Source of the DNA: Labia minor | Taxonomy: Eukaryota; Arthropoda; Insecta; Dermaptera; Spongiphoridae | Direction of reading: 5' to 3' | Assembly: GCA_963082975.1 (NCBI GenBank) | Contig: OY720345.1 | Span: 28,528,611-28,592,610, forward strand | DNA length: 64,000 bases | In this document: in pieces, positions 1 to 11,761 of the stretch | Layout: the number at the start of each line of letters is the position of its first letter | Numbering within the stretch: the first letter of the stretch is position 1 | The notes under the pieces: generated by a model | Told to the model about the DNA's origin: nothing | What the model saw: only the letters and a program-made list of their open reading frames with translations | The model's database searches: none | Translations under genes and position numbers: made by a program

Positions 1-1107
1 AATAACTCCACAATTATTCTGAAGAAGCTGACTAAAATGGAGATTCATTCCAAAGGCCAATAATAAACAAAATAAAGTAATTTAAAATAATTTATAATAA
101 TACATAATTTTTACTTTTCAAGGGTGTTTAAATAAAAATTAAAAAAAAATTCAATTTTATATTTACCATTTATTAATTTAAGTTACATATAAAACAAAAA
201 TAAAAAGTCATAAGTTGAAAGGTAAGTTTTAAGAATTAAAATAGTACATAGCTTAAATAAGTTAATTACACAAGTCTGAGACTATGAATATGTACCTCGT
301 TTTACTAAATTGTTTGTGATGTTGAATTTTTTAATGTTAACAAAGGTAAAACGCACGCCATATCCCTCGTACAGACAACCACTACTTCAACTCAATTTTA
401 GATAAAGACTTGTAAATAGTAAATAATAAGGGTGGGTTATGATAAATAATAAGTTTTAATATTAATTTTAAAGAATGTGCAAATACGTAAAATACACCAT
501 ACTTGCAAAAATTGCATAAGAAAACAAACCACGAGCCTTTTTCGAAATAAATATGATGAAATTTCGCTTGTGTTGATCTTCAAGGTGACGGACAAAACAA
601 ATCCTCCTTACACAACGGTTCGCTTATAACTTAAGTAGATATGCTTCATTTGGTCCCATAGGTGGGTACTATCGTCCCCCAATCCCTTTTCCACACCAAA
701 ATTGTTAGTTTTCGAAATTTTTGAAAACGCACCATATCCCTTGTTTTTGCCTTATATCTATTTTAATGAAAAATACTTAATTTATTTTTATAGTTTTCTA
801 ATTTTTTAGTGAACTACGACGTAGTATTTTTTTAATCTATCTAATCTAAGATATTAATGGTTTACTAGGTGTCGGTTATTTTTGATTAGTTTATATAATT
901 TGTAATACATTATATATTTTTAATTTCATATCTCTCCTAAAGTTACCATAGTGACTTTTATGAAAATATAATAATATATCCATATTGTTGCCTCAAGTAC
1001 GAATACAAAGTTTTGAAAACCAGTAGTGTTGTTTGTTTTGGAATTAAAAATAAAATTTCTCGTAAAATGACAAAAACAGGATAATACTGCTACACACTAC
1101 ACTAATA
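1..1107. other. AT-rich intergenic DNA
   Basis: No coding region is supported. A short phrase resembling AAACGCAC..CATATCCCT occurs twice (about 348-367 and 724-741), suggesting a decayed repeat, but no ends can be defined. Confidence 0.5.
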
Positions 1108-1380
1108 ACACAGGCCAACAAAAAATTTTTTTTGAAAACTTTTTTCACGTTAATAGGTGATGTTTATAGATTTTTTTGAGCTGAATCCAAATCTGGCCTT
1201 GGTTTTTTTGTATCACGCACAGTTTTTGAGCAATCTGTTTTTTAATGATATAGTATAAAACCACTTTAGTATATAGGGAAATTAATGAAACGCTATGTTA
1301 AATCATAAGCATGGTTTGTATTTACAGTTTAAAACAGTGACCGAATGTGCCATTATAGGTTTTTATTGATATTACAGGTT

Positions 1381-2075
1381 TCACTTGTCAGCTGGAATTG
1401 GTTTATACTTCCGTTTTCTTTTTTCTTTGAAGCTTCTTATGTAGCTTTTTCTTCGATGTGTTGCTTGCTGAACTTCACGGTGAAGTGACCAACAATAGTC
1501 CCCCATCATGTTGGTGTTCCAGCGGCCCTGGTAGCGTTTTTCCATCACTTTAATGTCTTGGTGAAAACGTTCGCCTTGCTCCTCGCTAACATCTCCCAAA
1601 TTGTCTGGGAAGTAATCAAGGTGGCTATTCAAAAAGTGAACTTTCAGGCTCATCAAACATCCTAAATTTTTAACTTCTTTAACATGTTAGCTACAATAGA
1701 AACAAGTTCTTTTCTTTCAGTCTAGAGCCAAGCAATTCAGCCTTTTCTTTAGTCAAGCCCAGATCCCTAACTAAGTCATTAAGCTCGATTTGTGTAAACA
1801 CTTTAGGCTCTACATTTTCAGTAGTACAATGGAATTCTTCATCATCTTGTTCATTTGACTCGGATTGCACATCAGAAAATACTTCAATAGAATTTAAATC
1901 ATCTGGTGGTTCAGGGACCGGTAAATCTACACTGTGTCCTACTGGTCGGATGGCAGACGGAAGATTAGGATAGCTTATTACCTTCTTGTTTTTTGAGTTA
2001 TGACCAGTAATATCAACACTGCAAAAATAGCAGTCATCAGAATGATTTTTCGGGTCCCTTCATATCATAGAAACA
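1381..2075 (-). pseudogene. Fragment of a multicopy arthropod protein of unknown function
   Basis: Reading leftward on the minus strand, about 2068-1705 encodes a segment with DCYFC, a YPNLPSAIRPVGHS block and an acidic stretch. After a junction near 1700-1712 the reading continues into NMLKKLK, shifts frame by one base near 1665, and runs as a 91-codon open frame (1656-1381) containing MSLKVHFLNSHLDYFPDN, EEQGERFHQDI and a basic C-terminus (RRKSYIRSFKEKRKRKYK). I recognise both halves as the N-terminal and C-terminal parts of one protein family found in many copies in insects, with no function I can name. A few hundred residues normally lie between them and are missing here, so this is a deletion derivative and not a working gene. 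Confidence 0.6.
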
Positions 2076-2269
2076 GCAAATTTAAAGGTTTTTCTCTCCT
2101 TTTTTGATCATTTTCTTAGATCTTCAACACAAACATAACATACCTTATGTGGTGCCCAAGATTTCTCCTGATCACCCCAAGTTTAGTTCCAAAATATGAT
2201 AGATAAACCTTTTTCACAAAGTCTGTAATGTTTCTTTGGTGTTTTTTAATCACAAACTCACCACAAATA

Positions 2270-2476
2270 TAAATATACCAAATTTCATCAAAATCGGTTG
2301 AGCCGTTCAGGCTGTACACATCTATACGGACGAACAGACGGACAGACGGACGGACAGACATCATGCTAAAAATACTTTTTTCTGTTTAGAAAATGCAGGA
2401 TTCGTGGAGATATGTAAAAATCTCCACATGTGAAATTTGGTGTGAAAACAATACCTCCCTTACTATCGTCGGTTGG
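2270..2476 (+). repeat. Mobile repeat end with GGACAGAC tract
   Basis: Contains the phrase AAATTTCATCAAAATCGGTT, a short GGACAGAC-rich tract (2328-2360) and a terminal block ending near TACTATCGTCGGTTGGG. The same sequence recurs at 19950-20144, and its terminal block recurs at 3566-3600, 24430-24513 and 39170-39253 (plus strand) and at 23800-23880 (minus strand). Confidence 0.7.
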
Positions 2477-2832
2477 GAAAAATGCATTTAACTATAAAAT
2501 GTGAAGAAATGGTAGGTGATTCAGTTTTTTAAGCATCATATTTGGATTCAGCAACCTAAAAAACATAATAATAAGGTATATTCATTAAAAAAGTTTTTTC
2601 ATCGTTGGCCTGTGTAATCATTTAATTATAAGGAAAATAAAATAATTAAATGTATATAAAAATTTTATAATAATTAATGAAATTAGAATTTTAATGGTCT
2701 AAAAGTCTAAAAAAAACATTTAATTATAATTCTTTAGTTTAAGAAGCTGATTATTGGTCATATTCTCTAATTTTTTTTTAATATTAAATTCCATATCCAT
2801 TTATGATAATTAAGAATTTCTATTATTTTTAG

Positions 2833-5800
2833 GACAAGTTTTCTTACAGATTCAAATAATTTTGGGGTATTACTCCCAAATGGGTCTTGGACAGGAGTCT
2901 ATGGTCTCATTCAAAGGGGAGAGGCGGAATTATTAGCAGCAGCTACTTCAATGACTTCTTTAAGATCTACAGCCGTTAAAAATTTTCCTGTAATAGTTAA
3001 ATTAACGTATGTGGAATTGTAAATATTTTGTAAATAAGATTTAAAAAATTGTTAAAGTATTTAACACTTAAGTTAATTTATTTTGTGTTTTATTTTATCA
3101 ACACCAACTATGAAAACTAAAACTTATAATATTAAATCACTACGTGAGAAGAATGAGATGAAATCACTATGAGAAATAAAAGAAAAAATACAAATATAAA
3201 ATATACTGAGAAAATTTATTTATATACATGTCTAAAATATATAATAATAAAGAAAATGTGTGGGTAATGAATATAGTGACATGAAAAATAGGAAAATGAA
3301 GAAAAATTAGAAAAATCAGATCAGTAAATTATTTGTAAATGAAATTCCCTTATTTGTATGTATATACCTGGAATTTCAACTACAACTTTTTTGTATAATC
3401 GATTGTCATGTAATCCCACTTTACAATATCAAGATATTGCTGAAAATTTACAGCAAATGTCAAATAAAATGATCTCTAATATCAGTAGATTTTATTCAAT
3501 TTGAAATAATCTGAAAGTTGAAATGACAAATTTTCAAAATATCAGATAAAATTTTTAAATAAAATTGTAAACAATACCTCCCTTACTATCGTCGGTCGGT
3601 AAAAAGAAGCTGTTAAGTAAATGTTGTGTGCACCAACACTTGTTTTGATATTTTTTCAGTCAAGATATATTTATTCGCGAACCATCGGATGAAAATATTA
3701 ATTGGCGTGGTTTCTTTAGACCATTCGAGACTTCTCTTTGGATGACATTTCTTGGAACTTCCATTGCTTTAGGTTTAATCCTAAACATCTTAATTTCACT
3801 TGTTGGTGAAAATTCTTCAACGGAAGAATCCCTATTTTTATCATTTAGTGCGATTTTTTTTCAACAAGGTATATATAAAATAAAAAACAAAATAATTCCA
3901 ATAACTTAAATAAATTAATTATATATTTTTTTAGCATCCACTTATAAATCAAATATTACATCAAGTCAAATTCTCATCTTTACTACATATACTCTCGGTC
4001 TACTAGGTTTTGCTGCTTATTCAGCAAAATTAATTGCATTTTTGACGATTAAAACTTTAACAATGCCTTTTGATAGTCCTGAAGGTCTCCTTGCTGATGG
4101 TACTTATGTAGTAGGCACCTCTGCAGGAACTGCTTCATTTAGTAATCTACAGGTGATGAATAATTTTGATAATTTTTGCTAAACACCATTATAAGTTCAT
4201 TCGGAAATTAATATTAATAATAACCTTTCCGAAAAAAATAAAAAAATAGATAAATGGAACCAATTTTTTTAGAAATCGAAAGGCGGAATTTTGAAGGCAC
4301 TTTTCAATGCAGGAATGGCAAAGGATATGCGAAATGCAGTGCCGACATTTAACGATGCGTTTGAAAGGGCTTGCACTCATCGTTATGCTGCAGTGGCGTA
4401 TCGTATTTTACTTGATCCTACCTTGGAATCGTGTACCCTCGTTCGTTTGAAAGTACCACTGCTAAACAATCCATGGTCCATGGGGGTACCACCGCATTCA
4501 GAATATTTAGGAATATTTAAAAATATGTTAGTATGATATATGTTGTTTGTATATACCATCAAATATTGACAAAGAAAAAAAATAAACATCAAGAAGGAGT
4601 GAGTTTGATTAGTATTTCAATGTTGTGCGAGATGAAGTATTTTAAATGTGAAATAGTGGCATCTTAATAGTACCTAAAATCGCAATTATATTATATACTA
4701 GCTGCTCAGAGCGCCTTCGGCGCTCTTCACACCTAGACGGGGGCTCCGCCCCCTGTACCCCCGAGTGGTACATAGTATTTGGTGGTTGAAAGTAGTAAAA
4801 GGTTTTCATCCATTTTGTTTCAATCAGTATATTACATAAAACATTCATTTCTTTTTGTGTTCTTATTTAAAAAATATATTTTAATTTAATCACTATATTA
4901 ATTATATATATTATTATTGTATATGTTATATCTATCTACCTATGTGGCTCAAAGATACTCGAAAGTTCTTAGCCGCAACAACCACATTTCTCCAAGTGTC
5001 CCTATCCTGAGCCCTTGTTCCATCTCTCTTACGTCCCTTCCTACGCGTCATTGGTTTTCCAAGCGGACGTTTTCCAATTGGTCTTCCCACCAATATCTTT
5101 TTCCTCTCCCATTCTAGCCACGTGCCCTGCCTATCGCAGTTTTTTCCCTTTTATAACCCTAACTATTTCTGAAGATGCAGAGAGGCCATGCAATTTCTTG
5201 TTATGCAGTCTCCCCCATACCCGGTGACCTCATCTTTCTTTGGCCAATAAATGCAGGGAAGAATCCTATTCACAAATACTCTGAATCTACTCCCATCTCC
5301 AAGGGTCATAGACCATGCCTCCCACCCATATAATGCAACAGGCAAAATAATCTTTTTATATATTCCCTTTGATAATAATTTTGAAGAGATAAGCCTCTTT
5401 ATTGCAGATAACAGGCGTTTCCCGATTGCAACCCCGATTTAAATTCTTCTCAAATATTATTATCCTTCGTGATTACATTCAATTTTTCTACATATTCAAA
5501 TTCTACATTTTGTATCTTAAGATTTTGTATGTTAATACTCTTCCTCTTTGTTACTAAATATTTTTTCTTATCCCTATTAATTTCAAACCTCCATTAAATT
5601 TTCCTCGCTATCTGTAATCCGAATCTCCTATTATATTTAAGTCGTCTGGGTAACCTAATATTTTACAATTGATTTCCGCATCTTATTCTTTCTTTACTAC
5701 CTTCAAGACAAATTTGAAGATTGATTGGATCTATTGAGTCATGCGTATGTTTTACTAAAGTCTACAAATAATTAGTGAACAGATTGAATATTGAATTCGC

Positions 5801-7806
5801 GGTTTTTTTCCTAATATCTGTCATAATGAAAATATCTTAATTAATGTTGGTCGATTTGGCCTGAACCCGCAATGATATCTCCTAATATTTCCTCCGCCTA
5901 TGGTTCTTAAGTATTGTATATGTTATAATAGTGAAATAGAGTATAATATTTCTTGATCATTACATTTTGGTATTTTATTTTCATTGCTAGATTATTATTG
6001 AATATTTTTAATTATAATGAAACTTGAGAAAATGCAAAAATAGAGACTTGAGACAATTTATAAAAATTAACGGTATAAAACTATAGATAAATGACCAATA
6101 TATACATTCATTAATAGTATTAATTTAAATTAATTGATTTATTTGTTTTTTTATTATTAAGTTCATTTATTAATTTTTCTAGATTTTAGTTAATTTCCTC
6201 CCTTAAAAGAAACTTATCTAATTCTGTGGTGCTAGGGGATTTGAAAATTATTCTTTGTAATATGAAGATTTCGCTTACAGTTTCTGTCATGTCCGACCTC
6301 CATCCAACAGTTATTTTTCTCAAGTTTTTTGCTTCTCTTAATCATGTGATCTATATATTTAATTTTTTTTGATTCATTATAATAAAATTTAAACAAATAA
6401 AAATTTTCACTTTGTTAATTTATATAAATTTCAATTTAAACTGATTGTGAGTGATACGCTTAGCCAATACTCTGAATAATTTGTGTACAAAAATATTGAA
6501 TGTTCTTAGCGAGATTTGATATAATGTTGTACGATTTGTCCTAAATCTGAATTAGAAGAAAATTATAAATTGCCTCCTCTTCCAGCCCAATTCATTTACC
6601 CACCCATGTTGCATATGGCATCTAAATTTCTTAAAACTCCGTTTTTTTTAATTTAAAATAGAAGGAGAGAAAGAGTTTTAAATTATATTCGAATAGTCTA
6701 TATATTCTATATATCAGTATTTTTTTTCTGAATTTAATAGCAAGTTGATTTTAAAAATTTTCCATTCTTAATGCATATGATTGATTACTTGTGTTAAAAT
6801 TTAAAAAAATTCAAATATTCTAATTTTTATATTTATATACAATTTAATATTATTTTTTATTATTATCATATCAAAAAAAGAGAATTTATTAAAAATTAAA
6901 AATAAAAAAAGAAGCCTATTAATAAAAAATTGAATGGTGATTTAATTATTTTATTAAATTAATTAAAATGAGACATTTTAGAATGAATTATTTAATTGAA
7001 ATGATATTTAAATATAAGAATTTAAAAAAATATTATATTCTTTGTTTGGCAATTGTTATTTAATTATGTGCAACATGATTCGACTTGCACAGAGCATCGT
7101 TATTTTTTATTAATATCACATAATAAAAATGAATCTTTTAAAACATAATAAATAAAAAAAACATTTTAATAAATTTAAAAAATATATCCAATTTAAAAAT
7201 GTCAAAAATTTAAAACAACTTTATATCATCATATTTTAATTTTTAAATAATATATATATATATTTAGTAATTAATAATAGAGTAATTAAATAAAAAACAA
7301 AGATAATATAATTCAGTCATTTTAATTCAGGTTAAATAATATTTTTTTTTTATTATTCAATATTAAAATTTATATATTATTATATATATATTATAGAAAA
7401 GAAGAAATATTCAATTAAATAAAAAATAATTTAAGATAAAAATATGATCTAATAAATATTTTAATTAAATTGAGAACTTTTAGAATAAATTATTTAATTG
7501 AATTGATATTTGTATATTAGAATTTAAAATAAAAGTGAAATATTATAATAATTCTTCGATTGGGAATCGCTATGATAATTCATTGTTTGAAATGATTCCG
7601 CTAGGCCGGCAGTGAGCCGCGAGCTGCTCTTGAATGAACAACACGGAGAATTATATAAACTTTAAAAAATTAATTTCTGCGGTTATTGATAAGATATTAA
7701 TAAAATTTATAGCCTATGTTACTCTAGAGGTATATAAGAATATTGTGATGTAATTTCAAAGAAATCGGTTCAGCCAATTCTGAGTCTATAAAATAGTAAT
7801 TTTCCG

Positions 7807-7897
<91 letters not shown>

Positions 7898-8379
7898 GTG
7901 AAAAATTCTAAAGTCACTTTTGGATTCTAGAGGTCATGAAACGCGAAGATATGCAAAAATTTTTAAATTCTGAGCAATGTGCAGACAAAAACCTTTTTTT
8001 ATATATATAGATGAGTACAAGAGTCCAAATGTTTTATGTTTATCTAACTCCTTCTTGGTATTTAGATTATTTCCATCAACAAAATAAAATATTGTTTTTC
8101 ATTATATTTTCATTTTTCTCTAGAATAATGAAATTATATGAAAATGGAATAATTCGTTTGGCAATGGAGAAAACAATTCCGATAATGATATCCCCGGCTC
8201 GGGGAGGAGCTCGGGCTGCATATGCTGCCTCCTTAACTACTAGTATAAAGTCGCCTTTTGATCCAATCACACTCACCAATATAGTGTCTATATTTATTAT
8301 TTATCTTGTAGGTCTTGTTCTCTCTATATGTGTATTAATTTATGAATTAATTTGTATACGTATTAAACCAATGAAATAA
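2833..8379 (+). CDS. Ionotropic receptor (IR), 3' five exons
   Basis: Five exons join in frame with consensus GT/AG borders: 2833-3006, 3660-3868, 3935-4152, 4273-4526 and 8124-8379, stop included. Exon A gives the ligand-binding lobe signature (SWTGVYGLIQRGEAELLAAA). Exon B carries FIREPSDENINW, the first membrane segment and the start of the pore (FLSFSAIFFQQG). Exon C finishes the pore, carries the second membrane segment (YTLGLLGFAAYSAKLIAFLT) and starts lobe S2 (VGTSAGTASFSNLQ). Exon D is the rest of S2. Exon E ends with the third membrane segment (about 8270-8355) and a short basic tail. IRs are chemosensory cation channels of the iGluR superfamily in sensory dendrites; this one looks nearest the IR75-like class, but that assignment is tentative. 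The canonical SYTANLAAFLT motif reads AAYSAKLIAFLT here. The exons coding the N-terminus were not found. The last intron is 3.6 kb because a Helitron lies in it. No lesion is visible in the five exons, so the gene may be functional. Confidence 0.82.
3566..3600 (+). repeat. Terminal fragment of the ACCGACCGACG small element family
   Basis: A 35 bp piece ending ATCGTCGGTCGGT inside the first visible IR intron. It is the same terminus as at 20144 and 24513, without the rest of an element. Confidence 0.6.
4960..5345 (-). pseudogene. Captured non-LTR reverse transcriptase C-terminal tail
   Basis: Minus-strand translation starts with MPVALYGWEAWSMTLGDGSR, the LYG.E.W..T... block near the end of many insect non-LTR reverse transcriptases. 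It continues, with frame changes, into AGHV-R-GEE, RPIGKRPLGKP and RDTWRNVVA-like blocks. It is degenerate (stops and frameshifts) and lies wholly within the Helitron. The same segment is at 13981-14379 in the second Helitron copy, so it was present before both copies were made. Confidence 0.65.
7807..7897. repeat. (CAGA)n microsatellite inside Helitron
   Basis: About 22 uninterrupted CAGA units. The same position in the second Helitron copy (15969-15988) has only about five units, so the array length is unstable between copies. Confidence 0.95.
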
Positions 8380-9580
8380 ATGTATACCTTATTGATTTTT
8401 AGTAAATATTATCAAGAAGAATAATTATATATTTATATTGTGTACAATTATAATTACTAAATTTTTATTATTTAGATTCATTAATTAAATATTCTTTGTT
8501 TTTATCTTAATTTATTAGTAAGGTTGGACTCTATGCACATCCTTTAGGCAAGTAATCATGAACAATAAATAAGTAATTAAGTAAATATTTTCTTATTTGA
8601 AAAAATTAACATTCTCTATTTTATCTTGCTCCCTCTCACACACCGATAATTAATGACATTTAATAAATAAATACAAACTAATATTTTATTAATATTTATA
8701 TTTGATTATAATTAGATATGGTTTGAAATTAAATACTAGCTTGCTAATTCTCAATTTTTAAAAACTTTTATTCATTTTCATACAAGCCTGGATTCAATAA
8801 GTGCTGGGCCCAATATATTAAATAAGTAATAAATAAAATATATATCTAATAAAATAATTGAGAGAGTACTATCTAATTCAATATTAGTCAAAAACACTTA
8901 CGGGTTTCCGTTTTTATATTAATTATTATTATTATTATGTTTTTATACATTTATTTATTAATCGGCCGAATCGCTCCAATCGCCTTAAATCCGGGCTTGT
9001 TTTCTTAAATTTATGTATATTAATTTTAATAATTCTAAACTCATTATTTGAAATCTGGTCTTTTTATTCAAATCAAAATTTTATTATTATCAAAAAAAAA
9101 TTATTTAATTTTACATAATATTTAATAATTATAATAAATTTAAATTATTAACTGACATGTTAAAAATAAAATTAAATAAATATAAATAAAATCATTAAAT
9201 TTTTTCCTAATATTTAATATAATAATAATATATTAAAAGATATCATGTCCAATACAAGTGATATCAAAAATGAACCTAAGAGAGATAAGCCACTTAACCA
9301 ATTCACTTGAAATAGATAAAAAAAATATTAAAATATTAAAATAAAACATTTTAGGTTTTTATTTTAGTTTGCTTTGAACACTCAATATGACAAGTCTCCA
9401 AGCCTACTGATTGAAAGTAGTTAGGTAATTACAAATAATTATTTTATTTATTAATTAATAATTAATAATTAATTTTAGTTATTAATATTATTTAAAATTA
9501 TTATTATTTGCTTATCTATAAAAATGAATCTTTATTAATAATTGATGTAGTTTTTGTAAAATTCATATTTTGATCTACCA
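8380..9580. other. AT-rich DNA downstream of the IR gene
   Basis: No gene, RNA or defined repeat could be supported. AATAAA-like signals are frequent by composition alone, so the IR polyadenylation site cannot be placed with confidence. Confidence 0.5.
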
Positions 9581-9587
9581 ATTGTGT

Positions 9588-9997
9588 GTGTGGGAAACGC
9601 CCGCTTGGAAGACCAAGGGTGGACAAGTAGGAAGGGATGTGAGAGAGATGTGAGGAAGTAAGAGTTGGATGGATGGAGCTCAGGATAGGGATACTTGGAG
9701 GCAGTGGTGTATTGGGATGGGAACGCGGGGGAACGACGTTCCCTTACCTTTTTTCAGAGCCGGAACGCGTTCCAGTACTTTTTAATGTCTCGACAACTCC
9801 CACTTAAATCTACTGTTAGATTTTTTTTTGTGTTTGTAAATATTTTGTATAGTAAGAATAAGAAAAAATAAAAACTTTATGGAAAAAAATGCTGAAAATA
9901 GGACTATTTTGCTCCTACTATGGGTTCCCTTACTTCTTATTTTACCAATACATCACTGTTTAGAGGATGCAGACAAGAACTTTCTAGTTCCGTAGAG
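9588..9997 (+). pseudogene. Non-LTR reverse transcriptase tail, split by a small element
   Basis: Plus-strand translation gives GKRPLGRPRVDK, then stops, then WMELRIGILGG. After a 257 bp insertion (9702-9958) a CRQELSSSVESHR-like ending leads into an AGATAGAT simple tail. It corresponds to the same C-terminal region as the tail captured in the two Helitrons, in a separate, more decayed copy. Confidence 0.5.
9702..9958. mobile_element. hAT-like miniature element
   Basis: Begins CAGTGGTGTATTGG and ends CCAATACATCACTG, inverted repeats with one mismatch. The flanking octamers are CTTGGAGG and TTTAGAGG, matching at six of eight positions, as an aged 8 bp duplication would. It has no ORF. It interrupts the reverse-transcriptase tail described at 9588-9997. 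Confidence 0.6.
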
Positions 9998-10287
9998 TCA
10001 CATAGATAGATAGATATTTTGATTTTTTAATGATATAAACTTTAAATAATTTATATTTTTTCATTTCAATGCTTTTATCATTTGAATATATTAAATAATT
10101 AAAAATATATATAAAAATGCTAAAATTATTTAAATATTTTTATTAATGTTTAGCCTTGAGAATAAATAAATGTAATATAATAATAATAGTAATTATAATT
10201 TATTTCAATATTTATATATTAATGAATTATTTTAATTAAGGTTCAATATCTTTTTAACTTGTAACATATTTTTATTCTATTTAATAT

Positions 10288-11562
10288 AAGTACCGGGACC
10301 CCGAGCCTCGGCTCGGTACTTAAGTTAAAAAAAATGATTCATTATTATTGGGTTTGGCTGGTAATATTAATACCTGGGATACCGAGCTGTCGCTCGAAAA
10401 AATATTTAGACATTATTATAGACATTTTCATTCTGTAAATTAAATAATTTTATTTCATTTAAATAAATATCTATTTTTAAATAATTTTTCTCTCTACATT
10501 ATTTATCTAATTCTGACAATATATTAAGATCACACCGGGACCCCGAGCCTCGGCTAGGTAATTAAGTTAAAAAAAAATAATTCATTATTATATTGGGTTT
10601 GGCTGGTAATATTAATACTTGGGACACCGAGCTGATATACAATTCTTTAATTATTTATTACAATTATTAAATGTTGCATCATTGCATGGAACTTGGGGTC
10701 CTCAATAATACATAAATATGTATACCGGGACCCCGAGCCTCGGCTCGGTACTTAAGTTAAAAAAAATGATTCATTATTATTGGATTTGGCTGGTAATATT
10801 AATACCTGGGACACCGAGCTCGCTCTACCCTTTAAAAAATATTGATATACAATTCTTTAATTATTTATTACAATTATTAAATGTATTAAATAATATTTTA
10901 TTGAAAAAATATTAAAAATTATAAAACTATCTAAAACTTAATTAATAAAAGAACAATGAATAAATAAATCACGAAAATAGATAAAAAAAAATGGGGGAGT
11001 AAAAACAATTGTTCTTACTGCTGGTCTATGATATTTTGATAATTACAAAGATATTTTTACCATCTTTCAAAGACATTTATTTGTTTTGTTGTTTTTTTTT
11101 GAGAGAGATTAATAAATATATATATATTTTATTAAAAATAAATATTTTTAATTTTATTTCGAAATTAAATAATGAATTTTAAAATATTTTTATATTTTAT
11201 TAAAAATAAATATTTTTAATTTTATTTCGAAATTAAATAATAAATTTTAAAATATTTTAAATATAAAAACAATATTAATACAAAATTAAAAAAAGGCGGG
11301 AGTAAAATTTCAAAATGGATGCCATTTACGTCACCCATATATAATTTTCAATTAAGAAATTAATAATGAAGCTGTAAGTTTCAAGAGATGTGATCAATAA
11401 AACTCAATTTTTCTTTATAAATACTATATCTAGTGTGAATTTGAAAAAAATCGTTAGAGCGGTTTTTGAGAACCAATGGTTATAGATAAATAGATATATA
11501 GATAAATAGATATATAGATATATAGATATATACAATTTTAGCTAGCATAATAAGATAAGATT
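10288..11562 (+). repeat. GC-hairpin repeat element, copy 1
   Basis: The left part holds three diverged direct copies (10288-10400, 10532-10640, 10720-10830) of a unit starting ACCGGGACCCCGAGCCTCGG, a palindromic CCGAGCC..GGCTCGG core, and ending TGGGA(T/C)ACCGAGCT. The right part carries a tandem duplication of about 73 bp (about 11127-11270), then a conserved block ending TTTTAGCTAGCATAATAAGA near 11562. An inverted copy lies at 34562-36012. On the minus strand the right end reads A|TCTTATCTTATT, compatible with a Helitron 5' end, but no clear CTRR terminus is seen at the other end. Confidence 0.6.
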
Positions 11563-11693
11563 TAGAATCATCATTTGTTTGTATTACAACATTTTTTTAT
11601 AAATTAATTTATAAAAAAGATTAGACGACATCCTTAATGAATGGATATTGATTGAATTTGAACTATAATATATAGTACATATACCTACTTACA

Positions 11694-11761
11694 GTGGCGC
11701 AATCAGGATTTGATCTGGGGGGGGGGGGGGTTGACTAGCCGCTCCCCCCCCCACACCCGGG
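11694..11761 (+). repeat. CAGTGGCGCAA-type transposon end with poly-G tract
   Basis: CAGTGGCGCAATCAGG followed by a long G run and then a C run looks like one terminus of a hAT-like small element; a matching opposite terminus (CCTGGTTGCGCCACTG) is at 21642-21657. The 656 bp hAT element at 11762 inserted at its inner side. Confidence 0.4.

Larger units (their letters stand above)
1108..2615 (-). mobile_element. Uncharacterised DNA transposon, internally deleted copy
   Basis: The two ends are inverted copies of each other: ACACAGGCCAAC at 1108-1119 and GTTGGCCTGTGT at 2604-2615. A second inverted pair lies further in (AATCCAAAT near 1187 and ATTTGGATT near 2531). Between them, on the minus strand, lie two pieces of a multicopy arthropod protein family (see 1381-2075). 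The element has lost most of that ORF and has itself been entered by another small repeat near its right end (up to about 2476). No target-site duplication is clear. The superfamily is not recognised; the inverted ends imply a cut-and-paste element. Confidence 0.55.
4698..8011 (-). mobile_element. Non-autonomous Helitron, copy 1
   Basis: On the minus strand the element starts with TC followed by TATATATATAAAAAAAGG (8011 leftward) and ends with an AGAGCGCC/GGCGCTCT hairpin (about 4709-4727), a short spacer and CTAG at 4698-4701. The flanking bases are A before TC and T after CTAG, the A^T insertion site expected of Helitrons. It has no Rep/helicase gene. Inside are a captured reverse-transcriptase tail (4960-5345) and a long CAGA microsatellite near the 5' end. 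It sits in the last intron of the IR gene, antisense to it. Copy 2 at 13733-16101 shares both ends but lacks about 0.9 kb of the interior (roughly 6520-7390 here). Confidence 0.8.

Noticed and set aside
4917..5442. Plus-strand frames in the Helitrons (4917-5442, 13814-14284)
   Set aside because: They are shadows of the captured minus-strand reverse-transcriptase tail.
10288..11562. Calling the GC-hairpin repeat a Helitron
   Set aside because: One end fits (A|TC), but the other end differs between the two copies (CTTA versus CTAA) and is not followed by T, so it was left as an unclassified repeat.
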